A DNA stretch of 64,000 nucleotides. Origin: Pararhizobium sp. YC-54 (GTDB lineage Bacteria > Pseudomonadota > Alphaproteobacteria > Rhizobiales > Rhizobiaceae). Positions 34,987 to 44,978 of this stretch are shown one piece after another; the first letter of the stretch is position 1, and each line of letters begins with the position of its first letter. The notes under the pieces were generated by a model that saw only the letters and a list, made by a program, of their open reading frames with translations, made no database searches and had not been told where the DNA came from. The position numbers were made by a program, and so were the translations under genes. The stretch lies in assembly GCF_025847205.1 (NCBI RefSeq), contig NZ_JAOYTH010000001.1, positions 62,001 through 126,000 of the forward strand, given 5' to 3'.

Positions 34987-37455
34987 ATGACCACCTTCAA
35001 CCAGAACCCTGCCACACTCGACCTTTCCGGCGTCTGGCAGCTTGCCTCGTCCGACAACAGCCACGCGCTGACAATTGCCATTCCCGGCGACGTCCATAGC
35101 GCGTTGCAGGCGGCGGGCGTCATCGCCGATCCCTATGCCGGCCGCAACGAGGATGATGTGCAATGGGTGGCCCATAAGGACTGGGTGCTGGAGCGGACCT
35201 TCGACATCGACGCGTCAGAGCTTTCGGGCAGCTGGTATCTGGATATCGAGAGCCTCGACACCGTAGCCGAGGTTTATCTCAACGACGAAGCCGTGCTCCA
35301 TGCCGAGAATGCCTTCCGGCGATATCGTCCCGATGTCAGCTCCGTGCTGAAGGCCGGGCAGAACCGTTTGCGGATCGTCATCCGCTCCTCGATCGCCGCC
35401 GGCGAAAAAGCGCAGGCAGCCCAGCCGTTCTACATTCCCTATTCGACCGGCAATTCGCCGATTGCCAACGGCAACATGCTGCGCAAGCCGCAATGCCATT
35501 TCGGCTGGGACTGGAACATCGCCATCGCGCCGCTCGGCATCTATGGCACGATCGCGCTGAAGAGGCTCGCCGCTGCCCGCATCGAACATGTGACGACGCG
35601 GCAGGTGCTGCAGGTCGGCGGTGCCGTCGATCTCCAGGTCACGGTGACGCTGTTTGCGAAAGAGCCAGGCATCGTCGGGATCGATTTTGGGCTTGACGGC
35701 CAACGCGAGCACCTGGACTGCGCCGTCGACCCGGGCGAAACCCGCATCACCCATGTCTTTACGGTAGACGATCCGGCGCTCTGGTGGCCGGCAGGCAGCG
35801 GTGAGCAGGCATTGTCGCAGCTGACTGTGGCATTGCCCGGCGAAACCGTGACGCGTCAGATCGGCTTTCGCACCGTCGAACTGCTGACCGACAAGGATGC
35901 GGCCGGCAGCCGTTTTGCGTTCCGCGTCAATGGCCGCGAAATCTTCTGCCGGGGCGCTAACTGGATTCCCGCCGACGCGCTTGCCTCCCGGGTCACGCCG
36001 GAGGCTGTCGAGGACCTTTTGCGCTCGGCCGTCGATGCCAATATGAACATGATCCGCATCTGGGGCGGCGGCTTTTATGAACCGGATTGGTTCTACGATC
36101 TCTGCGACCGGCTCGGCATCATGGTCTGGCAGGACTTCATGTTCGCCTGCAACCTCTATCCCTCGACGCCGGATTTTCTCGAAAACGTCGCAGCCGAGGT
36201 CGAGTATCAGGTCAAGCGGCTGTCCTCGCATCCCTCGATCGTTCTCTGGTGCGGCGACAATGAGCTGGTCGGCGCGCTCACCTGGTTCGAGGAGAGCCGT
36301 AGGGATCGTGACCGCTATCTCGTTTCCTATGACCGTCTGAACCGCACCATCGAGACCGGCATCAAGGCGGCAGCGCCGGAAGCGATCTGGTGGCCCTCGA
36401 GCCCGTCTGTCGGGCCGCTGAACTTTGGTGATGCCTGGCATGCCGATGGCTCCGGCGACATGCACTACTGGTCGGTCTGGCACGAGAACAAGTCGTTCGA
36501 TAATTACCGCACCGTGCGGCCGCGCTTTTGCTCGGAGTTCGGCTTTCAGTCCTACACCTCGATGCCGGTCGTCCGGCAGTTTGCCGAACAGAAGGATCTG
36601 AACGTCGCTTCGCCGGTGATGGAAGCACACCAGAAAAATGCCGGTGGCAACGAGCGCATCGCCGCCACCATGTTCCGCTATTTCCGTTTCCCGAAGGATT
36701 TTTCCAGCTTCGTCTATCTCAGCCAGATCCAGCAGGGACTGGCGATCCGCACCGCCGTCGATTTCTGGCGCTCCTTGAAGCCGCATTGCATGGGAACGCT
36801 CTACTGGCAGCTCAACGACACCTGGCCCGTCGCTTCCTGGGCGAGCCTTGACTACGGCGGCAACTGGAAGGCCATGCACTACATGACGCGCCGGTTCTTC
36901 CAGCCGGTCGCGGTCGCTGCCATCCCGTCCGATGACGGCAAGACCATCGCATTTTCGATGGTCAACGACACCGCTGCACCGGTCACGGTCGAACTGCAGA
37001 TTTTCGTTGTTTCGTTGTCGGGTGAAAAACAGCCTTTGATGGCCTCTGCCGGCACCTGCAGTCCGGATCGCGCCGATACGCTGATGACGATTGCCGCATC
37101 CGATATCCCCAAGGATGCATTGCTGTTCTGGTCCTTCGAGGCCTCGAACGGCATGCGGGGCGAGGGCCATCATGTCCAGGGCACCTACAAGGCGCTCGAC
37201 CTCGAGCCTTCGGGTCTTTCCATTTCCGCCACACCGGTCGGCGATGGCTCCTACGGCGTCACGGTGTCGGCCACCGGGCTTGCCTTGCATGTGATGATCG
37301 AAGCCGACGTCGAAGGCCGCTATTCCGACAACGCCTTCGACCTGACGGCGGGCGAGAGCCGCGTCATCCGGTTCACGCCGAGACAGCCGCTGGCGGCAGG
37401 CGTTGCGCCGGTCTTTACCGGCTACGACCTGCAATCCTGCCAGGGCAATGGGTAG
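34987..37455 (+). CDS. Beta-mannosidase, glycoside hydrolase family 2
   Basis: 822 aa, normal size for GH2 beta-mannosidases. No signal peptide, so it acts in the cytoplasm on imported mannobiose or mannosides. N-terminal sugar-binding jelly roll (LSGVWQLAS...), then beta-sandwich, TIM barrel from about residue 310. Acid/base Glu in LWCGDNE and nucleophile Glu in RFCSEFGFQS; WGGGFYEPDWFYDLCD is characteristic. C-terminal beta domain. Together with the ABC importer and downstream isomerase and dehydrogenase it defines the pathway. Confidence 0.92.
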   Translation: MTTFNQNPATLDLSGVWQLASSDNSHALTIAIPGDVHSALQAAGVIADPYAGRNEDDVQWVAHKDWVLERTFDIDASELSGSWYLDIESLDTVAEVYLNDEAVLHAENAFRRYRPDVSSVLKAGQNRLRIVIRSSIAAGEKAQAAQPFYIPYSTGNSPIANGNMLRKPQCHFGWDWNIAIAPLGIYGTIALKRLAAARIEHVTTRQVLQVGGAVDLQVTVTLFAKEPGIVGIDFGLDGQREHLDCAVDPGETRITHVFTVDDPALWWPAGSGEQALSQLTVALPGETVTRQIGFRTVELLTDKDAAGSRFAFRVNGREIFCRGANWIPADALASRVTPEAVEDLLRSAVDANMNMIRIWGGGFYEPDWFYDLCDRLGIMVWQDFMFACNLYPSTPDFLENVAAEVEYQVKRLSSHPSIVLWCGDNELVGALTWFEESRRDRDRYLVSYDRLNRTIETGIKAAAPEAIWWPSSPSVGPLNFGDAWHADGSGDMHYWSVWHENKSFDNYRTVRPRFCSEFGFQSYTSMPVVRQFAEQKDLNVASPVMEAHQKNAGGNERIAATMFRYFRFPKDFSSFVYLSQIQQGLAIRTAVDFWRSLKPHCMGTLYWQLNDTWPVASWASLDYGGNWKAMHYMTRRFFQPVAVAAIPSDDGKTIAFSMVNDTAAPVTVELQIFVVSLSGEKQPLMASAGTCSPDRADTLMTIAASDIPKDALLFWSFEASNGMRGEGHHVQGTYKALDLEPSGLSISATPVGDGSYGVTVSATGLALHVMIEADVEGRYSDNAFDLTAGESRVIRFTPRQPLAAGVAPVFTGYDLQSCQGNG

Positions 37456-37464
37456 AGGACCGTC

Positions 37465-37644
37465 ATGTTGCGAGGCAAAGTCAATGCCATCACAGGGCGA
37501 AGCGGCGCCTTCATGCGCCAGCGTGGCTTCGTCCTGCCGCCGTTTGCCTACTTCCGCGCGCCCGTCGGCCGCTTATCCACCATCCAGGAAGATACCAAGC
37601 CGAGCCATCTGCTGGTGCCCAACTACGACACCTGGCTCTCATAA
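37465..37644 (+). CDS. Small protein of unknown function (59 aa)
   Basis: ATG 37465 has AGAGGA five nt upstream and lies 9 bp after beta-mannosidase; the stop is 20 bp before the next gene. The 59 residues (MLRGKVNAITGRSG..., ending LVPNYDTWLS) are basic, without membrane segment or Cys. In the operon's reading direction and with a good ribosome site, so likely translated. No family recognised. Confidence 0.5.
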   Translation: MLRGKVNAITGRSGAFMRQRGFVLPPFAYFRAPVGRLSTIQEDTKPSHLLVPNYDTWLS

Positions 37645-37664
37645 ATCCCAAGGAGGAATACCCC

Positions 37665-38426
37665 ATGCAGACCGTCAGCTTCCAGCTTTACAGTGCCCGC
37701 AATTTCCCGCCGCTTGCCGAGGTGCTGAAGACCGTCGGTGCAGCCGGCTATAAACAGGTCGAGGGGTATGGCGCTCTCTATGCCGCGCTCGATGATGCGG
37801 CCCTGGCTGAACTGAAAGCCGACATGGACAAGAACGGCTTGACCATGCCATCCGCCCATTTCAGCCTCGATCTGCTCGAATCCGATCCCACCCGTGCCGT
37901 GCACATCGCCAAGACGCTCGGCATCAAGTCGATCTATTGCCCGCATATCGCCGCCGATCAGCGCCCAACGGACGCGAGCGGCTGGAAGGCCTTCGGCGAA
38001 CGCCTGGAAAAGGCCGGAAAACCGTTCCGCGATGCCGGTCTCGATTTCGGCTGGCACAACCACGATTTCGAATTCGTGGCGCTGCCCGATGGATCGATCC
38101 CGCAGGACCACATCTTTGCCGGTGGTCCGAGCCTTTCCTGGGAAGCCGATATCGCGTGGGTCATCCGCGGCGGTGCCGATCCCTTTGCCTATATCGAGAA
38201 GTACGGCAAGCGCATCACCGCGGTTCACGTCAAGGACATCGCGCCAGCGGGTGAGAACGCGGATCAGGACGGCTGGGCCGATGTCGGCCACGGCACCGTC
38301 GAATGGGCAAGGCTGTTCAAGGCGCTTTCCGCGACGCCTGCCAAATATTACGTCGTCGAGCACGACAATCCCAAGGATTTCAGGGCGACGGCCGAGCGCT
38401 CGATCGCATCGATCAAGACCTATTGA
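37665..38426 (+). CDS. Sugar phosphate isomerase/epimerase, TIM-barrel (AP endonuclease 2 family)
   Basis: 253 aa. Metal-ligand motifs typical of the family: VEGYGALY, GWHNHDFEF, EADIAWV, HVKDIAP and VVEHDNPKD. Strong AAGGAGG ribosome site. Probably interconverts a keto sugar intermediate in mannoside breakdown together with the next gene; the substrate is not deducible. Confidence 0.85.
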   Translation: MQTVSFQLYSARNFPPLAEVLKTVGAAGYKQVEGYGALYAALDDAALAELKADMDKNGLTMPSAHFSLDLLESDPTRAVHIAKTLGIKSIYCPHIAADQRPTDASGWKAFGERLEKAGKPFRDAGLDFGWHNHDFEFVALPDGSIPQDHIFAGGPSLSWEADIAWVIRGGADPFAYIEKYGKRITAVHVKDIAPAGENADQDGWADVGHGTVEWARLFKALSATPAKYYVVEHDNPKDFRATAERSIASIKTY

Positions 38427-38441
38427 GAGAAAGACAGCACC

Positions 38442-39602
38442 ATGACCAAGGAACGCATGACGGGGGAACTTGGTGTCGGCATCATCGGATGCGGCAACAT
38501 TTCCACCACCTATTTCAAACTTTCACCGCTCTTCAAGGGCATCAAGGTCATCGCCTGCGCCGACATCAACGCGGCCGCCGCCGAAACGCGCGCGTCCGAA
38601 TATGGCGTCAAGGCACAGACCATCGAGGAACTGCTTGCCAATCCGGAGATTGACATCGTCGTCAACCTGACGATCCCGGACGCGCATTTCCCGGTCTCCA
38701 GGATGATCCTGGAAGCCGGAAAACACGTCTATTCGGAAAAGCCGCTGGTGCTGTCGCTGGAGCAGGGCGAGCAGCTGCGCGGCATCGCAACCGCCAACAA
38801 TCTCAAGGTCGCCTGCGCCCCGGACACCTTCCTCGGTGGCGCCCACCAGCTGGCGCGTGACCATATCGACCAGGGCAGGATGGGCCGCGTCACGTCCGGC
38901 ACCTGCCACGTGATGAGCCCGGGCATGGAGATGTGGCATCCGAACCCGGATTTCTTCTTCCTGCCCGGTGGCGGCCCGATCCTCGATCTCGGTCCCTACT
39001 ACATCGCCAACCTCGTCAACCTGATCGGCCCGGTAAAACGCGTCGCAGCGCTGACCTCTATGGCCAATCACACCCGCACCATCACCAGCGAACCGCGCAA
39101 GGGCGAAGTCATTCCGGTCGAGACACCGACCAACATCCATGCGCTGCTCGAATTCCAGAACGGTGCGACGATCACGCTGTCGGCCAGCTGGGATGTCTGG
39201 TCGCACAACCATGCCAACATGGAACTCTACGGCACCGAGGGCTCGCTGTTCGTGCCGGACCCGAACTTCTTCGGCGGCACGGTCTTGGCCAGCGGCCGCG
39301 ACAACGACATCCGGCCTTTGGAAACCTGGGATCATCCGTTCTCCGTTGCCAACCAGGAGCACAAGCAGGGACCGATGGCCAACTACCGCACGGCGGGCCT
39401 CGCCGACATGGCGCTCGCCATCCTTAACGGCCGCGACGCGCGTTGCTCGCTGGAACGGGCTCTGCACGGCGTCGATGTCATGGTCTCGATCCTGAAGTCG
39501 GGCGAAGAGGGCCGCTTCATCGAGCTGACGACAACCTGCACGCAGCCGGCCGCACTCGGGATCGAGGAAGCCAGGGCTTTGCTCAAGGATGCTAATGCTT
39601 AA
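38442..39602 (+). CDS. Gfo/Idh/MocA-family oxidoreductase
   Basis: 386 aa NAD(P)-dependent dehydrogenase. Rossmann motif GVGIIGCGNISTTY, then SEKPLVLS with the EKP lysine (residue about 100). The C-terminal domain is the usual beta-sheet substrate domain. Last gene of the LacI-regulated unit. It may oxidise the sugar released by the mannosidase. ATG 38442 or 38457 could start it. Confidence 0.88.
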   Translation: MTKERMTGELGVGIIGCGNISTTYFKLSPLFKGIKVIACADINAAAAETRASEYGVKAQTIEELLANPEIDIVVNLTIPDAHFPVSRMILEAGKHVYSEKPLVLSLEQGEQLRGIATANNLKVACAPDTFLGGAHQLARDHIDQGRMGRVTSGTCHVMSPGMEMWHPNPDFFFLPGGGPILDLGPYYIANLVNLIGPVKRVAALTSMANHTRTITSEPRKGEVIPVETPTNIHALLEFQNGATITLSASWDVWSHNHANMELYGTEGSLFVPDPNFFGGTVLASGRDNDIRPLETWDHPFSVANQEHKQGPMANYRTAGLADMALAILNGRDARCSLERALHGVDVMVSILKSGEEGRFIELTTTCTQPAALGIEEARALLKDANA

Positions 39603-39786
39603 GTAAGAGGCTAATCAAAGCGTTGGCGGCACGCTGCCAACGCTCCGCTCGGATGCGGCGCAAGCGCTTTGCATCAGGAGGTGTTTGCGTCCATTCCGTT
39701 ATCGATAGTTCTCTCTGCAATGGCCGGTTAAGCTCGTCGTAAGATCGTGCGCGTATAAATCCAGAAACGCAATCTGGGGTATATGT

Positions 39787-40860
39787 ATGCGTATCGAGAC
39801 GCTGTTTTGGAGCGCGGTCGTAGTCGTGAGTTGTGCTGTCCTTGTCCATCGCTACCTTGGCAGGCGGACACTCAACAAATGTCTGCTGAAAGCCCCTGAT
39901 GCCTACGAGGCAGCCCGGGCGAAATTCATCTCCGGTGCCCGCGCTGCTTCACATGGCGATGAGGCTGAACTCGGCATGCTCACGGCAATCGAAACCTTCA
40001 CTGAAACGCGAGGTGGCAATGCGCCTCCGGCGTTCGCCGAGCTTTCCAGGCGTGAACGACGTTTTGTCGAGCTCGTTCATGCCACGGTCACGCTGCCGGA
40101 CCCGGAGTTTGAGGGTATGCTCCGGCGTCTTTCGAAAGTGGAACAGCAAATGTTTCAGCAGTTGCGCACTCTTTCACCTTCTCGGGAGCCTCTTAAGTCC
40201 CGTATCCAGATAATGCGTGAGCGTCTAGAGGCGCGCAGACGTGCGGAGAGAGAACGCAAACTCGCAGCCGAAGTGAACCGCGAAACTCATGAACGCTCCC
40301 CCCGGTTTGATTCGATGCCGATCTCCGACATTCTCGAATGGCTCAAGACCGAGGCTCCACGCGATCCGGATATGTGGCACAAGTTGCCTGAATTGAACTG
40401 GGACTATGAAGAGATCTATGACATTCTCCAGTGGGTTGTCAGTCAGCCGGAATGTGATGCATCCACTGCAATTGTCATTCTCCACCTCATGAATGTTGAT
40501 GTCACGATGGACCTGGCTTCCGGCGGAGAACGGAGGCGAGTTTCTCCCGATTTCGATCCATCAACGAATGCCGAGGTGAAGCTTCTCGCCATTATCGGCA
40601 GACGATCAGAAGAGGATAGCTTTGTGCGTCACGAGTTAGCGCCGGACCGGCTTAGCATCGACGAAAACAATGCCGGACTTCTCGCCATGATGCAGAGCGA
40701 AAAACAAAGGATAGAGGCGGAGGGCCGAAACGTACCTTTTCCGTTGCCAGTCAAACTCCTTTCGAAGCCGGTCCTCAAAACTGGGCGGCTGCCGCATACA
40801 GTCTTTCAAGTCAACGATGATCGGCTTGACTGGCCGGAGGCTATGAAGACGGCGGGCTAG
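39787..40860 (+). CDS. Membrane-anchored DUF4274-like protein
   Basis: 357 aa. An N-terminal membrane segment (residues about 7-21) leaves a cytosolic, charged body. Residues about 115-180 are a likely coiled coil rich in Arg/Glu (RERLEARRRAERERK). Residues about 190-245 (LPELNWDYEEIYDILQWVV, PECDASTAIVILHL) match the DUF4274 pattern, W-D-..-QPECD-TA, often seen in polymorphic-toxin immunity or housekeeping contexts of uncertain role. Lower GC and less biased codons than its neighbours suggest recent acquisition. No operon partner; 184 bp before and 180 bp after contain no gene. Confidence 0.6.
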   Translation: MRIETLFWSAVVVVSCAVLVHRYLGRRTLNKCLLKAPDAYEAARAKFISGARAASHGDEAELGMLTAIETFTETRGGNAPPAFAELSRRERRFVELVHATVTLPDPEFEGMLRRLSKVEQQMFQQLRTLSPSREPLKSRIQIMRERLEARRRAERERKLAAEVNRETHERSPRFDSMPISDILEWLKTEAPRDPDMWHKLPELNWDYEEIYDILQWVVSQPECDASTAIVILHLMNVDVTMDLASGGERRRVSPDFDPSTNAEVKLLAIIGRRSEEDSFVRHELAPDRLSIDENNAGLLAMMQSEKQRIEAEGRNVPFPLPVKLLSKPVLKTGRLPHTVFQVNDDRLDWPEAMKTAG

Positions 40861-41040
40861 CCGGCCGACGGAAAACGCGTCTTGAAACTGTGAGCAATGG
40901 TCTGATTACCGATTTCGATTTTCCAGCTTATACGCTAGACCTAACTCTATCAGGTTTCCGCGGTGCGCTTCGGAAACCTTTCTGTTTATTGGATGGCGGA
41001 ACCCTTTCCGTCACCGGACCCCGATCGCGGAGGAATGACA

Positions 41041-42072
<1,032 letters not shown>

Positions 42073-42099
42073 GGCCCGCCATCTCCTCAGGCAACACAA

Positions 42100-42131
42100 A
42101 AAGGCACCGGATCATCCCATCCGGTGCCTTT
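42100..42131. terminator. Bidirectional terminator between aldo/keto reductase and cysA
   Basis: A 13-bp perfect stem (42100-42112 with 42119-42131), 6-nt loop, with an A run on the left (CACAAAAA) for the minus strand and TTTCGCGTT on the right. It lies between two convergent genes. Confidence 0.8.
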
Positions 42132-42147
42132 CGCGTTCAGGGTCAAT

Positions 42148-43167
42148 TCAAGCCGGATAGACGCGCGGCCGGCGGATATCGACGAACCCGCGTGTTTCGG
42201 CCCGGAACGGGAATTCGGGGGCCGCATCGAACTCGATGGACTGGCCATCGACGGTCAAGGCCAGTACCCGCCTGGAATCGGGCCGGTCAATGACGCGGGC
42301 AATCGTCGCCTGGATGCCGTGGCCGTCCTCGCGCCAGGTGACGTCGACTGGCCGGAAGAACAGCTCCGCCGGACCGTCGGCTATCCCGTCGGCATCGAAG
42401 ACGACGCCCTGAATTTGCGCCTTTTCGTCTGAAACCGTGACCTTCAGCCGGTTGGCATCGCCAAGAAAATTCATCACGAAGGCGCTGGCCGGCGCGCGGC
42501 AGACCTCTTCCGGCGTTCCGCTCTGAACGATCTTGCCCTTGTCGAGAATGACGACGCGATCGGCAAGATCGAGCGCCTCGGCCTGGTCGTGGGTCACGAA
42601 CAGCGTGGTAATGCCCAGTTCGTCATGGATTTTGCGCAGCCAGCGGCGAAGATCGCGCCTGACATTCGCATCGAGCGCGCCGAAAGGTTCGTCGAGCAGC
42701 AGCACCTTGGGATCGACGGCGAGCGCGCGGGCCAGCGCCACGCGCTGCCGCTGTCCGCCGGAAATCTGGGCCGGGAACCGGTCCTGCAGGCCCTCAAGCT
42801 GCACGAGGCGCAGCAGATGCGTGACCCGGCCGGAAATCTCCGTTGCCGAGCGTTTGGTCTTCGAGACCTTCATGCCGAAGGCGATGTTTTCGCCGACCGT
42901 CATATGCGGGAACAGCGCATAGTGCTGGAAGACGAAGCCGACGCCGCGGTGGCGCACCTCGATGTCGGTGGCGTTCTCGTCGCCGAAATAGATGGCGCCG
43001 CCATCGGGGAATTCGAGGCCTGCCACCATGCGCAGGATCGTCGTCTTGCCGGAGCCGGAAGGGCCGAGCAGCGCCACCAGTTCGCCGCTTTCGATTTCCA
43101 GCGAAACGCCATGCACGGCGCGAAACGTGTCGAATGTCTTGACGACGGTGTCGAGGCGGATTTTCAC
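42148..43167 (-). CDS. cysA: Sulfate/thiosulfate ABC transporter ATPase CysA
   Basis: 339 aa. Walker A GPSGSGKTT, signature [15 protein letters not shown], Walker B VLLLDEP, and switch His FVTHDQ; the C-terminal TOBE-like domain (VFRPVDVTW) is that of CysA. It energises the CysT/CysW sulfate channel. Overlaps cysW by 4 bases on the minus strand. Confidence 0.92.
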   Translation of the reverse strand: MKIRLDTVVKTFDTFRAVHGVSLEIESGELVALLGPSGSGKTTILRMVAGLEFPDGGAIYFGDENATDIEVRHRGVGFVFQHYALFPHMTVGENIAFGMKVSKTKRSATEISGRVTHLLRLVQLEGLQDRFPAQISGGQRQRVALARALAVDPKVLLLDEPFGALDANVRRDLRRWLRKIHDELGITTLFVTHDQAEALDLADRVVILDKGKIVQSGTPEEVCRAPASAFVMNFLGDANRLKVTVSDEKAQIQGVVFDADGIADGPAELFFRPVDVTWREDGHGIQATIARVIDRPDSRRVLALTVDGQSIEFDAAPEFPFRAETRGFVDIRRPRVYPA

Positions 43168-44057
43168 GGTGTGGTCTCCGAAGTGGCAGGCGCTGTGCCG
43201 GCAAGCGATGGGCGGCGGACGCGGCCGGCGCCGCGGCGCTCGAGCGCGACCTTGGCAATCAGGGTGACGACGGCGAGCGCTGCAAGGATCGATGCGGCCG
43301 CGAAGGCGCCGACGGCGTTGTAGTCGTGATAGAGCAATTCGATATGCAGCGGCAGCGTGTTGGTCTGGCCGCGAATATTACCGGACACGACCGAGACGGC
43401 GCCGAACTCGCCCATGACCCGGGAATTGCACAGGATGACGCCATAAAGCAGCGCCCATTTGATGTTGGGCAGCGTGACGGAAAAGAATGTCCGCCAGCCG
43501 CTCGCACCAAGCGAGGTGGCGGCCTCTTCCAGATCGCGGCCCTGCGCCTGCATCAGCGGAATGAGTTCGCGGGCGACAAAGGGGGCCGTGACGAACATGC
43601 TGGCGAGCACGATGCCGGGAAGGGCGAAGAGGATCCTGACGTCGGCCGATTGCAGCGTCTCGCCGAACAACCCCTGCAGACCATAGACGAAGAGATAGGC
43701 GACGCCGGCAACGATCGGCGATACCGAAAAGGGAATTTCGATGATGATCAGCAGCAGGCGGCGTCCCGGAAAATCGAATTTGGTGATCGCCCAGGCGGTG
43801 GCCACACCGAAGACGGTGTTGATCGGCACCGCAATCAGCGCCGTCAGGGCCGTCATCAGGATCGCATGACGGGTATCGGAATTGGCGATAGTCTTCGCAA
43901 AATAGGCGATGCCCTTGGAAAAGGCTTCGAAACCGATGACGGCCAATGGTGCGACGATGACAAGCGCCACCAGCGTCAGAACGATGACGATCATCGAATT
44001 GCGGAACACTGGTGCCTCACCGATCCGCGGCGGCCGTCTGGTCTTGGCTTTGGCCAT
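43164..44057 (-). CDS. cysW: Sulfate ABC transporter permease CysW
   Basis: 297 aa, six membrane segments, EAA loop EAATSLGASGWRTFFSV. Starts at ATG 44057; an in-frame TTG a few codons upstream overlaps the cysT stop and is less likely. The short arginine-rich C-tail is family-like. Confidence 0.9.
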   Translation of the reverse strand: MAKAKTRRPPRIGEAPVFRNSMIVIVLTLVALVIVAPLAVIGFEAFSKGIAYFAKTIANSDTRHAILMTALTALIAVPINTVFGVATAWAITKFDFPGRRLLLIIIEIPFSVSPIVAGVAYLFVYGLQGLFGETLQSADVRILFALPGIVLASMFVTAPFVARELIPLMQAQGRDLEEAATSLGASGWRTFFSVTLPNIKWALLYGVILCNSRVMGEFGAVSVVSGNIRGQTNTLPLHIELLYHDYNAVGAFAAASILAALAVVTLIAKVALERRGAGRVRRPSLAGTAPATSETTP

Positions 44058-44059
44058 GA

Positions 44060-44881
44060 TCAACCCTTTACCGTGTAGCGCAGGGCGCGGGCCTGCAGAA
44101 GATTGGTGACGGCGAGCATCGTGAAGGCGGCCAGAAGCATCACCGAGGCGATCGCGGCCGAAGCCGGATAATCGTATTCTTCCAGCCGGATAAAGGCGAG
44201 AAGCGCTGTAATTTCCGTCTCGAACGGCTGGTTTCCGGCAATGAAGATGATGGCGCCGAACTCACCGAGGCTGCGCGCGAACGACAGCGACAGTCCGGCC
44301 AGCAGCGACGGTGCCAGCTGCGGCAGGATCACGCGCAGGAAGACTTCGAGATCGCTGGCATCCAGCGTCTGGCCCGCTTCCTCCAGTGCCGGGTCGAGTT
44401 CTTCCAGCACCGGCTGTACCGTGCGGACGATGAAGGGCAGGCTGGTGAAGGCCATGGCGATGATGATGCCGAGCGGCGTATAGGCGACCTTGATGCCGAT
44501 GGCGGCAAGCGGCGCCCCGAACCAGCCGTTCGAGGCAAACAAGGTCGTCAGCGCAATACCGGCAACGGCGGTCGGCAGGGCGAAGGGCAGATCCACCAGG
44601 GCATCGACGAAACGCCGGCCCGGAAACCGGTAGCGGACGATGATCCATGCCAGCGCCAGGCCGAACACAAGATTGAAAAACGTTGCAGCCAGGGCGCAGA
44701 GAATGGTGATGCGGTAGCTGGCGACGGCGCGCTCGGAAGACACGATCCGCCAGTAATCCTCCGGCCCAAGGCTCGCCGCCTTGAAAATCAGTGCGCCAAG
44801 CGGCAGCACGACAATAACCGCGACATAGACGAGGGTGATACCGAGCGTCAGGGGCAAGCCTGGAAGAATGCGCCGTGCCAA
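44060..44881 (-). CDS. cysT: Sulfate ABC transporter permease CysT
   Basis: 273 aa, six membrane segments with EAA loop EAGQTLDASDLEVFLRV. Forms the sulfate channel with CysW. Second gene of the minus-strand operon; a strong hairpin separates it from the binding protein gene. Confidence 0.9.
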   Translation of the reverse strand: MARRILPGLPLTLGITLVYVAVIVVLPLGALIFKAASLGPEDYWRIVSSERAVASYRITILCALAATFFNLVFGLALAWIIVRYRFPGRRFVDALVDLPFALPTAVAGIALTTLFASNGWFGAPLAAIGIKVAYTPLGIIIAMAFTSLPFIVRTVQPVLEELDPALEEAGQTLDASDLEVFLRVILPQLAPSLLAGLSLSFARSLGEFGAIIFIAGNQPFETEITALLAFIRLEEYDYPASAAIASVMLLAAFTMLAVTNLLQARALRYTVKG

Positions 44882-44918
44882 AAACGTGCCCTTTGAAAAT
44901 CGAGTTTGAAAACAACGG

Positions 44919-44954
44919 GGAGGCCGCGGCGGATGATTGTCCGGCGCGGCCTCC
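44919..44954 (-). terminator. Hairpin between sbp and cysT
   Basis: Stem GGAGGCCGCG (44919-44928) with CGCGGCCTCC (44945-44954), 16-nt loop. On the minus strand it follows the sbp stop and lacks a long U run, so it probably stabilises the binding-protein part of the transcript or partly terminates, giving more binding protein than permease. Confidence 0.6.
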
Positions 44955-44978
44955 GTTTTTCACATTATCCGTTTGAGA

